Shown here piece after piece: positions 1 through 5,461 of a DNA stretch of 5,461 bases. Where the stretch lies: positions 17,122-22,582 of the forward strand of contig DINM01000158.1 in the NCBI GenBank assembly GCA_002423675.1. The letters are read 5' to 3'. The notes under the pieces are model-generated. The model was not told the DNA's origin and did not search any database. It was given only the letters and a program-made list of their open reading frames with translations. Each line of letters starts with the position of its first letter. Within the stretch, counting starts at the first letter, position 1. The position numbers were made by a program, and so were the translations under genes. The DNA is from Verrucomicrobia bacterium UBA5540 (GTDB lineage: Bacteria; Verrucomicrobiota; Kiritimatiellia; Kiritimatiellales; Tichowtungiaceae).

Positions 1-382
1 GGAAAAAACGGTCAAAAGTCTTCAGGACAACGGCTCCGAAGTCAGCCTATTTGTCGAACCGGACAAAAAAATTATCGACGCCTGCGCAAAAACCGGTGCG
101 CGTGTTGTCGAGTTGCATACCGGCGCCTTCTGTGATGAAACCAATCCGGAAAAAGCGGAAGTACTCCTGAAAAAACTGATTGATGGTTCGGAGTACGCGC
201 ACAGTCTTGGCCTGCAGGTCAACGCCGGACATGGCATTAATCTTGCCAACATTGCCGATATTTTAAAAATCCCTTATCTCGACACGCTCAATATCGGGCA
301 CAGCATCATCGCCCGCGCCGTTTTCCAGGGGTTGGAAAATGCCGTCCGCGAAATGCTTTCCGCCATGAATCCGGCCCAATGA
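1..382 (+). CDS. pdxJ: Pyridoxine 5'-phosphate synthase, C-terminal half (5' end outside window)
   Basis: PdxJ is the cytoplasmic enzyme that condenses 1-deoxy-D-xylulose 5-phosphate with 3-amino-2-oxopropyl phosphate to make pyridoxine 5'-phosphate, the last ring-forming step of DXP-dependent vitamin B6 synthesis. The frame is open from base 2, so the gene starts upstream; 126 residues are visible of a family length near 240. The visible part covers the second half of the TIM barrel. It shows SLFVEPD, then VELHTG (visible residues 36-41, with the conserved active-site Glu), VNAGHGIN (73-80, the phosphate-binding GHG segment) and LNIGHSIIARAVFQGLENAV (96-115), all family hallmarks. Its TGA stop overlaps the ATG of the next gene (ATGA), suggesting one operon and coupled translation. 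Assignment is secure from the motifs; start and promoter cannot be judged here. Confidence 0.95.
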   Translation, partial: EKTVKSLQDNGSEVSLFVEPDKKIIDACAKTGARVVELHTGAFCDETNPEKAEVLLKKLIDGSEYAHSLGLQVNAGHGINLANIADILKIPYLDTLNIGHSIIARAVFQGLENAVREMLSAMNPAQ

Positions 383-867
383 CTTTCACGGCGATTGACT
401 TTGAAACCGCCACCGGAGCGCGCAACAGTGCCTGCGCCGTCGGCATTGTTACCGTAGAAAAGGACTCCATCACCGAAGAATTTTATTCACTGATTCAGCC
501 TCCAGACAACGCTTACTCCGGCATAAACATCGCCGTCCACGGCATTCGTCCGCAGGATACTGCCAACGCACCAACATTTATTGATCTCTACCCGGAAATC
601 AAAAAAAGACTCCAAAGGAAAAAACTGGTCGCACACAACGAATCGTTCGACCGCAGTGTGCTCCGAAGCACCATGGAACACTACGGACTCGACTACGCCG
701 ACCTCCGATTGGCCGAACGCTGGGAATGCACCATGCGCATTTATAAAGCCAAAGGATACATCCCGTACAAACTCAACGTATGCTGCGAACGCCTCGGTAT
801 AACGCTCAAACACCACGAAGCCCTCTCCGACGCCATCGCCTGCGCGCACCTTTATCTGCGCAAATGA
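379..867 (+). CDS. Small DEDDh 3'-5' exonuclease (DnaQ / Pol III epsilon-like)
   Basis: A 162-residue protein that is essentially a single exonuclease domain of the DnaQ/RNase T superfamily, which removes nucleotides from 3' ends using two metal ions. All three Exo motifs are visible: Exo I IDFETA (Asp7, Glu9), Exo II VAHNESFD (Asp91) and Exo III HHEALSDA (His146, Asp151), giving a complete DEDDh catalytic set. The ATG at 379 places the first beta strand at residues 2-7, as expected, so this start is preferred; the Shine-Dalgarno is weak and translation probably couples to pdxJ through the ATGA overlap. There is no polymerase, helicase, BRCT or GIY-YIG extension. It resembles stand-alone epsilon-like exonucleases rather than the replicative proofreading subunit, which normally has a polymerase-binding tail. 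The substrate (DNA or RNA) cannot be told from sequence. Confidence 0.88.
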   Translation: MTFTAIDFETATGARNSACAVGIVTVEKDSITEEFYSLIQPPDNAYSGINIAVHGIRPQDTANAPTFIDLYPEIKKRLQRKKLVAHNESFDRSVLRSTMEHYGLDYADLRLAERWECTMRIYKAKGYIPYKLNVCCERLGITLKHHEALSDAIACAHLYLRK

Positions 868-878
868 CTCTGCGCACA

Positions 879-899
879 GCCATACCGTCCGTATCCGGC
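879..899. terminator. Possible bidirectional hairpin between convergent genes
   Basis: In the 39-bp gap between the convergent exonuclease and symporter genes, GCC-ATAC (879-885) pairs with GTAT-GGC (891-894 and 897-899) around a 5-nt loop, with a 2-nt CC bulge. This gives a 7-bp interrupted stem placed just after both stop codons, where a shared terminator would be expected. There is no T-tract on either strand, so intrinsic termination is doubtful and the call is tentative. Confidence 0.25.
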
Positions 900-906
900 A
901 ACACGG

Positions 907-2769
907 CTACCAGAAGAGAATGTAGAGCAATAGGGTGAGTGCGACGATGACCAGCCCGATGTTGCGCGCCGCTTTTGACGGCTCGATATTGATACTGTGG
1001 TTCACTTGGATTTCCACCGGCTGCACCAGCGGCTTAATCAGGGTCACAAGCCCCATGACAACCATGACGATCGCCATAGAAATAGCCATCCGGTTGAGAA
1101 AGGCAATTCCCGGAGTCAAAACTTTCATGATTTGATAGGCCACGGGGCTGGCACACAGCCCGATCACTCCGGCCATAGCGGGAGCCTTGCGTACCAGCAG
1201 GCCGAAGACAAACACGCCGAGAATCCCGGGAGAGATGTACCCCTGAAATTCCTGAATGAAGTTGAAAACGCCGCCGAACTTCGGATTGGCCAGCTGCGGG
1301 GCAACGGCACAGCCAATAGCCGTAAAAATCAGCACGCAAGCGCGTCCAACGAGAACCTGGCTTTTGTCGGTGGAGTTTTTGAAGATGAACTTGCGGTAGA
1401 AGTCCATGGTAAAAATAGTGGAGGCAGAGTTGAGCATAGAAGCCAGTGAAGAGACGACCGCTCCGAGGATGGCCGCAAGCATGAATCCGCGCAAGCCGGT
1501 GGGGATCAGTTTTTTGATCAGCAGGCCAAAGGCGGAGTCGTAGTGATAGCCGATGAGTTCTTTCTCGACGGTGATGCCTTCGGGAATTTTGGCGAGCAAA
1601 AATTCATTTTGCGCAGCGAGGGTGTCACCTTGCGGAGCGGTATGCGTGAGTGCAGCGTTGTAGGCAACGATTTTCGCGGCAAGATCCGGCTGAGTAACAG
1701 CAAAATCGTTGTTAAAGACGAAGGCGTCTGTGGAGGTGAGCGGATTGGCGGCAGCAAAGGCTTCGAGAACCGGCTTGTTATTGGTGTTATAGGCCTCTGT
1801 AGCCATATCAGGTTTGAAGAGGTTGAAAGCGACAATGCCGGGGATGACGATGATGAAGGGAACGATGAGCTTTAATGCAGCGGCAAAGACGATACCTTTT
1901 TGCCCTTCTCCGAGGGAGGCGGCACCGAGAGTGCGCTGCATGATGTACTGGTTGAGACCCCCGTAGTAAAAGTTGGGCAGCCAGAGGCCGACGACGAGAG
2001 CTGTCCACGGAATAGACGGATTGGAGGCCGGCAGCACCATGTGAAGTTTATCGGCGTTAAGTTCTTTGAATTTGACGAAAACATTGGCGCCAGTAAGATG
2101 CTGAACCTGATCAGCAGTAGCCCCAATCGAGGTGAGATCGGCGTGTCCAAGAGCTTTCATGGCCCAGATGACAACGATAACCCCGCCAATGATGAGCGCA
2201 GAGCCCTGCAGGAGGTCGGCCCATGCACAGGCTTTAAGTCCGCCGGTAGCTACGTAAATGGCGGCGAGTGCGCCGATGATGACCGACGCCATGGCAATTC
2301 CAATAGTTGGAAAAAGCGTGTTGATGACGACCGCGCCAGAATAGATAACGGCGGAAATCGTAACGCCAACGTAGGTGATCATGGTGAAAATAGCCATGGC
2401 GGTACGAGTGGAAGCATTATAGCGGTACTCGAGGAATTCTGGGATGGTGTAGATGCCCGCTTTGAGAAAACGCGGAAGAAAGACAAAGGCAACGACAACC
2501 AGCGTAATGGCCGCCAGCCATTCGTAGCTGGCAATGGCCAGACCAAGGGATCCCGCGGCGCTACCGGACATGCCGACAAACTGTTCGGTGGAAATATTGG
2601 CGGCAATCAGCGAAAAACCGATCAGCCACCATTTGAGACCACGACCGGCCAAAAAGTAGTCCTCACTGCCCGATTCGCCTCTGGACTTGATCAGTCCAAC
2701 TGAAATCACAGCAACTACAAATACGATAAATACGGTGATATCGATCCATCCGAGGCTAAATCCCTGCAT
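907..2769 (-). CDS. Sodium/sugar symporter, SSS family (vSGLT-like)
   Basis: A 620-residue inner-membrane protein of the solute:sodium symporter family, with about 14 predicted helices (roughly 8-26, 45-67, 75-98, 123-150, 155-176, 184-205, 255-272, 293-316, 426-449, 472-491, 511-526, 531-552, 560-579, 603-619). As recalled from the family, it closely matches Vibrio vSGLT: SEDYFLAG (35-42), AANISTEQFVGMSGS (56-70, the sugar/Na+-contacting unwound helix), ASYEW (80-84), NFYYGGLNQYIMQRTL (266-281), VVSSLASMLNS (438-448, with the Na2-site serines), FIQEFQG (504-510) and a C-terminal LYILFW. A sugar substrate is therefore likely; which sugar is unknown. The start at ATG 2769 follows a strong AAGGAG; an upstream TTG (2826) in the same frame lacks such a site. 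The loop at about residues 317-425 is some 70 residues longer than I recall for vSGLT. It stands alone, with no sugar kinase, hydrolase or regulator adjacent. Confidence 0.92.
   Translation of the reverse strand: MQGFSLGWIDITVFIVFVVAVISVGLIKSRGESGSEDYFLAGRGLKWWLIGFSLIAANISTEQFVGMSGSAAGSLGLAIASYEWLAAITLVVVAFVFLPRFLKAGIYTIPEFLEYRYNASTRTAMAIFTMITYVGVTISAVIYSGAVVINTLFPTIGIAMASVIIGALAAIYVATGGLKACAWADLLQGSALIIGGVIVVIWAMKALGHADLTSIGATADQVQHLTGANVFVKFKELNADKLHMVLPASNPSIPWTALVVGLWLPNFYYGGLNQYIMQRTLGAASLGEGQKGIVFAAALKLIVPFIIVIPGIVAFNLFKPDMATEAYNTNNKPVLEAFAAANPLTSTDAFVFNNDFAVTQPDLAAKIVAYNAALTHTAPQGDTLAAQNEFLLAKIPEGITVEKELIGYHYDSAFGLLIKKLIPTGLRGFMLAAILGAVVSSLASMLNSASTIFTMDFYRKFIFKNSTDKSQVLVGRACVLIFTAIGCAVAPQLANPKFGGVFNFIQEFQGYISPGILGVFVFGLLVRKAPAMAGVIGLCASPVAYQIMKVLTPGIAFLNRMAISMAIVMVVMGLVTLIKPLVQPVEIQVNHSINIEPSKAARNIGLVIVALTLLLYILFW
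2298..2312. repeat. TTCCAA-N3-TTGGAA palindrome, copy 1 (in symporter gene)
   Basis: TTCCAA-TAG-TTGGAA with perfect 6-bp arms, inside the symporter gene. On the coding strand it reads as F-P-T-I-G (residues 153-157), in the loop between two predicted helices. It shares arm sequence and 3-nt spacing with the three copies in nnrDE. Confidence 0.6.
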
Positions 2770-2775
2770 TGCTCT

Positions 2776-2781
2776 CTCCTT
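2776..2781 (-). promoter_or_regulatory. Shine-Dalgarno deciding the symporter start
   Basis: Read on the minus strand this is AAGGAG followed by a 6-nt spacer and the ATG at 2769. It is a near-consensus ribosome site at ideal distance. It fixes the start at 2769 rather than at the in-frame TTG 19 codons upstream, whose extra residues (containing two Cys and mostly polar) do not look like part of the transporter. Confidence 0.85.
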
Positions 2782-2826
2782 GTTCTTTGCGTTGCACGTT
2801 TTGCAAAAATTATTCAATTGCACCAA

Positions 2827-2835
2827 ATTATGCCA
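2827..2835 (-). promoter_or_regulatory. Possible extended -10 element for the symporter gene
   Basis: On the minus strand the sequence TGGCATAAT resembles an extended -10 (TGn followed by CATAAT, 5/6 to TATAAT), about 58 nt upstream of the start codon. A TAGACA lies only 13 nt further upstream, too close for a normal -35. The 179-bp divergent region (2770-2948) is AT-rich and must hold promoters for both the symporter and nnrDE. I see no clear -35/-10 pair for nnrDE; TATATT at 2890-2895 is a candidate -10 only. Confidence 0.25.
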
Positions 2836-2948
2836 GCGATAAACTTGTCTAGCTTTTTATCTGAAAGCAATTTCAAACTACCACACGTTATATTGGCATC
2901 TAAAACTCCGCCATTGATTCATGAGGTCAAACAGGTCATTTTTACCGC

Positions 2949-4448
2949 ATGAAAACAATTTCAGCCCCAGAAATGCGTGAACTCGACCGACGCACCATTG
3001 AAGACGGGACGCCGGGCGAAGAGTTGATGCGCCGCGCGGGGCAAGGTGTCGCCAATATTGCCAGCGATATTCTCGCGACCCGAAACGGGCATTCCGTTTT
3101 GCTGATCGCCGGAACCGGCAACAACGGCGGCGATGTCTTCGCCGCCGCCACCGAACTTTCCCAAACAGACATCGACCTCGAAGTCTGGATCTGCGGATCG
3201 CAAAGTCAGATCAAAGGCGACGCGCAGCTGCACCTCAAAAAAATGATCCGCTCCGGAATCATTCCCAAAGAGGTACGCAGTGAAAATGACCTCATTCCTA
3301 AAACCGATCCGGATCTGATCATCGACGGTCTGCTCGGTACCGGCTCCAAAGGCGCGCCGCGCGGCTTCATGGCAACACTCGTCGAATGGATCAACCTCGA
3401 AGCGCAATATTCTTTTGTGCTCTCCATCGACATTCCCTCCGGCACTGACGCAGATAGCGGTATCGCCGAAGGCGCAGCGGTCAAAGCCGACATCACCGCC
3501 ACCATCGGTCTGCCGAAAACCGGACTCATCCGCCCCGAGGCGCTTCCAATGGTTGGAAGTGTTGAAGTCATCGACATCGGCATTCCGTTTGAATTCATGG
3601 AAGACACCGACGGCTGTCTCGACGCCGCGCTCATCGACCGCTCCGACATGTTCATTCCGCGCCGCGAGCGCGCCGGGCATAAAGGCGACTATGGCCACGT
3701 TCTGCTCATCGGAGGCTCAAAAGGCTACACCGGCGCAATCGCCATGGCCGCGCGCGCCGCGCTGCGCTCCGGCGCGGGTCTCGTCAGCGTGCTCACGCCC
3801 GAAGAGGTCTACCCCATCGTCGCGCAGGCCTGCGGGCCGGAAGTAATGGTTCATAGTTTTCCAATGCTTGGAAAACTAACGGTCGATTTTTCCAAGCATT
3901 GGAAAAAGGTAACGGCGGTTCTGGCCGGCCCCGGCCTCGGGCAGGCTCCGGAATTTGTCGAACAACTTCTAAACACCTGCCCGGTTCCATTGGTGCTCGA
4001 TGCCGATGCGCTTTGCGTTGCGCCAAAGAAAATCGCCGGCGCAAAATGTCCGGTCGTGCTCACGCCGCACCCTGGCGAGTTTGAGCGACTTTTCGGCGCA
4101 CCCGTCACCGACCGCTGGGCGCAGGCGCGCACAGCCGCCAAAACGACAGGAAAAACAATTGTGTTAAAAGGTGCCGGAACGGTCGTTGCCGAGCACGGCC
4201 AGAAGCTGGCGATCAATCTGACCGGAAATCCCGGCATGGCGACCGGCGGCTCCGGCGATGTGCTGGCCGGACTTTTAACCGGACTCCTCGGCCAGAGCAT
4301 GGAAACGTTTGAAGCGGCGACGACGGCGGTTTATCTGCATGGTCTTGCGGGGGATATCGCGGCGGAACTGATGACACAGGAGTCGTTGATCGCCACGGAT
4401 ATCATTGAAGCTCTGCCCGATGCTTTCCGCTTTCTTCAGTCGCGTTAA
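2949..4448 (+). CDS. nnrDE: Bifunctional NAD(P)HX epimerase / ADP-dependent NAD(P)HX dehydratase
   Basis: This cytoplasmic repair enzyme restores NADH and NADPH damaged by hydration: the N-terminal YjeF_N domain epimerises R- and S-NAD(P)HX, and the C-terminal ribokinase-fold domain dehydrates S-NAD(P)HX, with ADP as usual bacterial cosubstrate. At 499 residues it has the full length of bacterial fusions. Epimerase domain (about 1-215): GTGNNGGD (55-62), DGLLGTG (126-132), SIDIPSGTDADSG (159-171). Dehydratase domain (about 235-497): HKGDYGHVLLIGGSKGYTGA (244-263), AGPGLG (326-331), DADAL (351-355), LTPHPGEFERL (371-381), KGAGTVV (407-413), and NPGMATGGSGDVLAG (427-441) with likely catalytic Asp437. 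The ATG at 2949 puts the family's N-terminal region in register; the ribosome site is weak (AGGT about 14 nt upstream). Three copies of a palindromic repeat lie inside the gene, two of them encoding residues about 303-320. No frameshift is seen, so the protein should be active. Confidence 0.95.
   Translation: MKTISAPEMRELDRRTIEDGTPGEELMRRAGQGVANIASDILATRNGHSVLLIAGTGNNGGDVFAAATELSQTDIDLEVWICGSQSQIKGDAQLHLKKMIRSGIIPKEVRSENDLIPKTDPDLIIDGLLGTGSKGAPRGFMATLVEWINLEAQYSFVLSIDIPSGTDADSGIAEGAAVKADITATIGLPKTGLIRPEALPMVGSVEVIDIGIPFEFMEDTDGCLDAALIDRSDMFIPRRERAGHKGDYGHVLLIGGSKGYTGAIAMAARAALRSGAGLVSVLTPEEVYPIVAQACGPEVMVHSFPMLGKLTVDFSKHWKKVTAVLAGPGLGQAPEFVEQLLNTCPVPLVLDADALCVAPKKIAGAKCPVVLTPHPGEFERLFGAPVTDRWAQARTAAKTTGKTIVLKGAGTVVAEHGQKLAINLTGNPGMATGGSGDVLAGLLTGLLGQSMETFEAATTAVYLHGLAGDIAAELMTQESLIATDIIEALPDAFRFLQSR
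3543..3559. repeat. TTCCAA-N3-TTGGAA palindrome, copy 2 (in nnrDE)
   Basis: CTTCCAA-TGG-TTGGAAG, perfect 7-bp arms with a 3-nt centre, in the epimerase half of the gene. It encodes L-P-M-V-G-S (199-204), in the same reading phase as copy 3 (F-P-M-L-G-K). Confidence 0.65.
3857..3875. repeat. TTCCAA-N3-TTGGAA palindrome, copy 3 (left arm of inverted pair)
   Basis: TTTTCCAATGCTTGGAAAA: perfect 8-bp arms around TGC, extendable by one G/C pair (3856-3876). It is the exact reverse complement of bases 3888-3906, so the two copies form a 19-bp inverted repeat with a 12-nt loop as well as two small hairpins. It lies in the dehydratase half of nnrDE and encodes part of S-F-P-M-L-G-K. Confidence 0.85.
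3887..3907. repeat. TTCCAA-N3-TTGGAA palindrome, copy 4 (right arm of inverted pair)
   Basis: Perfect 9-bp arms TTTTTCCAA and TTGGAAAAA around GCA, the longest copy seen. The central GCA is the complement of the TGC in copy 3, so this is the same element inserted in the opposite orientation. It is read in a different phase, giving F-S-K-H-W-K-K (314-320), just before the AGPGLG motif of the dehydratase. Confidence 0.85.
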
Positions 4449-4472
4449 AATCTCCGGTCGAATTAAAAAATT

Positions 4473-4499
4473 GAACTTTTTGACATAAAACGGGTCTCT
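4473..4499 (+). promoter_or_regulatory. Possible ECF-type (sigma-E-like) promoter for the sigma factor gene
   Basis: GAACTT (4473-4478), a 16-nt spacer and TCTCT (4495-4499) resemble the GAACTT-N16-TCTGA pattern of sigma-E-type ECF promoters: full -35 match, three of five in the -10. It sits 30 nt before the sigma factor start, which would suit autoregulation. A TTGACA (4480-4485) overlaps the spacer and could be a housekeeping -35, but its best -10 (TATGAA, 15-nt spacing) is poor. No terminator for nnrDE is visible in this 81-bp gap. Confidence 0.4.
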
Positions 4500-4529
4500 T
4501 TATGAATACACGAGTGAAAGAGTCGGTTT

Positions 4530-5123
4530 ATGGATGAATTTGTACAGTCGATTGAAAAGCACCGGCACGAGTTCTACGGATATATCTACCGTACAATCTG
4601 GGATTCTGAAGGTGCTGACGACGTGTTTTCCGATGCGGTGCTGACGGCCTACCGCAACCGCCGCCAGTATGTGTCAGGAACCAATTTCCGGGCGTGGATG
4701 TTCCGGATTATCACCAACAAATGTTTCACTGCCAACCGCGAAACGGCCCGCAGTCCGGAACGGCTGGACGATCAGGCGGACTCCATACTCGCCCTGCAGG
4801 ACGAGCCGGGCTATGCCGATGTACTGAACCGTCCGGATAAATTTATGGACCGCTGCGGCGATGAGGTTCAGATCGCATTCCGGAAACTTTCAACGGCCGA
4901 ACGCTCCTGCCTGCTGCTTAAAGCCGTGGAGCAATTCAGTTATAAGGAAATCGCGTCCATTCTCGAAATCCCGGTCGGAACGGTGATGACACATCTCGCC
5001 CGGGGACGAGCCCGGCTTCGCAGGGAGCTGCTGGAGTACGGGCGCCGCGAAGGATGGCTTCGCAACCCGTTCACCCTTTCTACAGGACAAAACAAGGAGG
5101 CCGCTGATGAGCGCGCTGGATAA
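4530..5123 (+). CDS. ECF-family RNA polymerase sigma factor
   Basis: A 197-residue group IV sigma-70 protein that would direct RNA polymerase to a specific promoter set. Region 2 spans about residues 6-70, with GADDVFSDAVLTAYRNRRQY (28-47) as the core-binding helix and FRAWMFRIITNKCFTANRE (53-71) as the -10 recognition helix. A linker of about 43 residues follows. Region 4 spans about 113-166, with LSTAERSCLLL (120-130) and the helix-turn-helix FSYKEIASILEIPVGTVMTH (136-155) followed by LARGRARLRREL. There are no region 1.1, 3 or SnoaL-type extensions, only a tail of about 30 residues. The ATG at 4530 follows AAAGAG at 7-nt spacing and is the only sensible start. The gene end overlaps the next start by 17 bp, the usual arrangement for a sigma factor with its own anti-sigma. 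The signal it answers to and the ECF subgroup cannot be read from sequence alone. Confidence 0.92.
   Translation: MDEFVQSIEKHRHEFYGYIYRTIWDSEGADDVFSDAVLTAYRNRRQYVSGTNFRAWMFRIITNKCFTANRETARSPERLDDQADSILALQDEPGYADVLNRPDKFMDRCGDEVQIAFRKLSTAERSCLLLKAVEQFSYKEIASILEIPVGTVMTHLARGRARLRRELLEYGRREGWLRNPFTLSTGQNKEAADERAG
5094..5100 (+). promoter_or_regulatory. Shine-Dalgarno of the anti-sigma-like gene, inside the sigma gene
   Basis: AAGGAGG, a full consensus ribosome site, lies 6 nt before the ATG at 5107 and within the last codons of the sigma factor gene. It identifies the downstream start with confidence and indicates strong, partly coupled translation of the second protein. Confidence 0.88.
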
Positions 5124-5461
5124 TCAGAAACTGGCGGCCTATCTGGATCGGGAGCTGTCGCTCGAAGAGTCCACCGCCTTTGAAGCGGAACTCGACACCG
5201 GCGCGCGGAAAAACCTCTCTGCCGAACTGTGTCTGGAAACCGCGTTCGCGAACCGGCTTAAAACCCCGGACTGCCCGGAGGCTCTGTGGCGGGATCTGCG
5301 CCGTCAAATGAAGAGCGAACAGCGAACGGCTCTGTTGCGCTTCCCGCAGAAAAAATATCTATGGCTCGCCCTAGCCGCCTCGCTGGCGGTTGCGGTTGGC
5401 TTCCACCTGACCCGGCAGCAGCCCGCCTTTCTGAGAAATGTCTCGACTGTTTCGGCGCTTC
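5107..5461 (+). CDS. Putative membrane anti-sigma factor (3' end outside window)
   Basis: The first 118 residues of a protein starting MSALDNQKLAAYLDRELSLE. This opening (L-x-A-Y-L-D-x-E-L-S-x-E-E, then F-x-x-x-L) is typical of the cytoplasmic sigma-binding helices of anti-sigma factors and of FecR-type regulators. A cluster RFPQKK (78-83) precedes one predicted membrane helix at about 84-101 (YLWLALAASLAVAVGFHL), which predicts N-inside, C-outside topology. The HxxxCxxC zinc motif of ZAS anti-sigma factors is absent: the only cysteines are Cys42 and Cys56. It follows the sigma gene with a 17-bp overlap and its own strong AAGGAGG, the arrangement expected of a partner that sequesters the sigma factor at the membrane. 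The outer domain, which would show whether it is FecR-like, RskA-like or something else, lies beyond the window. Confidence 0.72.
   Translation, partial: MSALDNQKLAAYLDRELSLEESTAFEAELDTGARKNLSAELCLETAFANRLKTPDCPEALWRDLRRQMKSEQRTALLRFPQKKYLWLALAASLAVAVGFHLTRQQPAFLRNVSTVSAL

Noticed and set aside
321..339. TTTTCCA-N5-TGGAAAA in pdxJ, resembling the palindrome family with one arm mismatch
   Set aside because: It encodes V-F-Q-G-L-E, which matches the conserved PdxJ motif A-V-F-x-G-L-E, so protein constraint explains most of it.
857..876. TGCGCA-N8-TGCGCA repeat across the exonuclease stop codon, considered as a terminator
   Set aside because: TGCGCA is self-complementary, the stem is only 6 bp, it includes the stop codon and no T-tract follows.
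1900..2703. Long open frame (267 codons) on the plus strand, antisense to the symporter
   Set aside because: Its translation is low-complexity, rich in Gly, Asp, Arg and Asn, with no recognisable domain, while the opposite strand encodes a clear transporter; it is a shadow frame.
2770..2826. In-frame 19-codon extension of the symporter starting at TTG
   Set aside because: The ATG at 2769 has a strong AAGGAG at 6-nt spacing; the extension has no such site and is not transporter-like.
2961..3698. Long minus-strand open frame (245 codons) opposite nnrDE
   Set aside because: Antisense shadow of a strongly conserved gene; no domain or ribosome site supports it.
4466..4481. A-run then T-run (4466-4481) considered as an nnrDE terminator
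   Set aside because: The stem would be only A-T pairs, too weak for intrinsic termination, and the segment overlaps the likely sigma promoter.
4502..4537. An 11-codon reading frame (MNTRVKESVYG) overlapping the sigma factor start, considered as a leader peptide
   Set aside because: No Shine-Dalgarno precedes it, and the proposed ECF promoter would start transcription at or after its ATG.

Overview
The window carries six protein-coding regions, two of them cut by its edges, and ordinary bacterial housekeeping content. Base composition is moderately GC-rich, with many GCC/GGC/CTC codons, and the Shine-Dalgarno sites are clear. Gene content (PdxJ, NAD(P)HX repair enzyme, vSGLT-like sodium/sugar symporter, ECF sigma factor followed by a membrane anti-sigma-like protein) points to a Gram-negative heterotroph. 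A member of the PVC group (Verrucomicrobiota, Kiritimatiellota or Lentisphaerota) would fit, but this is a low-confidence impression and nothing in the window proves it.

Layout. The left edge holds the C-terminal half of pdxJ (pyridoxine 5'-phosphate synthase). Its stop overlaps the start of a small DEDDh 3'-5' exonuclease in an ATGA junction, so the two are probably co-transcribed. This pair converges on a large leftward gene for a 14-helix SSS-family sodium/sugar symporter (907-2769). A 179-bp divergent intergenic region separates the symporter from a rightward nnrE-nnrD fusion gene (2949-4448) for repair of hydrated NAD(P)H. After an 81-bp gap with a possible ECF-type promoter comes an ECF sigma factor gene (4530-5123). 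Its end overlaps by 17 bp the start of a single-pass membrane protein, a likely anti-sigma factor, which runs off the right edge.

The genes do not form one pathway. They are four transcription units: vitamin B6 synthesis plus exonuclease, sugar uptake, cofactor repair, and a sigma/anti-sigma signalling pair.

The most unusual feature is a short palindrome, TTCCAA-N3-TTGGAA. It occurs four times with perfect arms, all inside coding sequence: once in the symporter gene and three times in nnrDE. Two of the nnrDE copies are exact 19-nt reverse complements of each other, 12 nt apart. This looks like a dispersed palindromic repeat family tolerated within genes. I saw no phage, transposase, CRISPR, tRNA or rRNA, and no convincing new multi-gene system.
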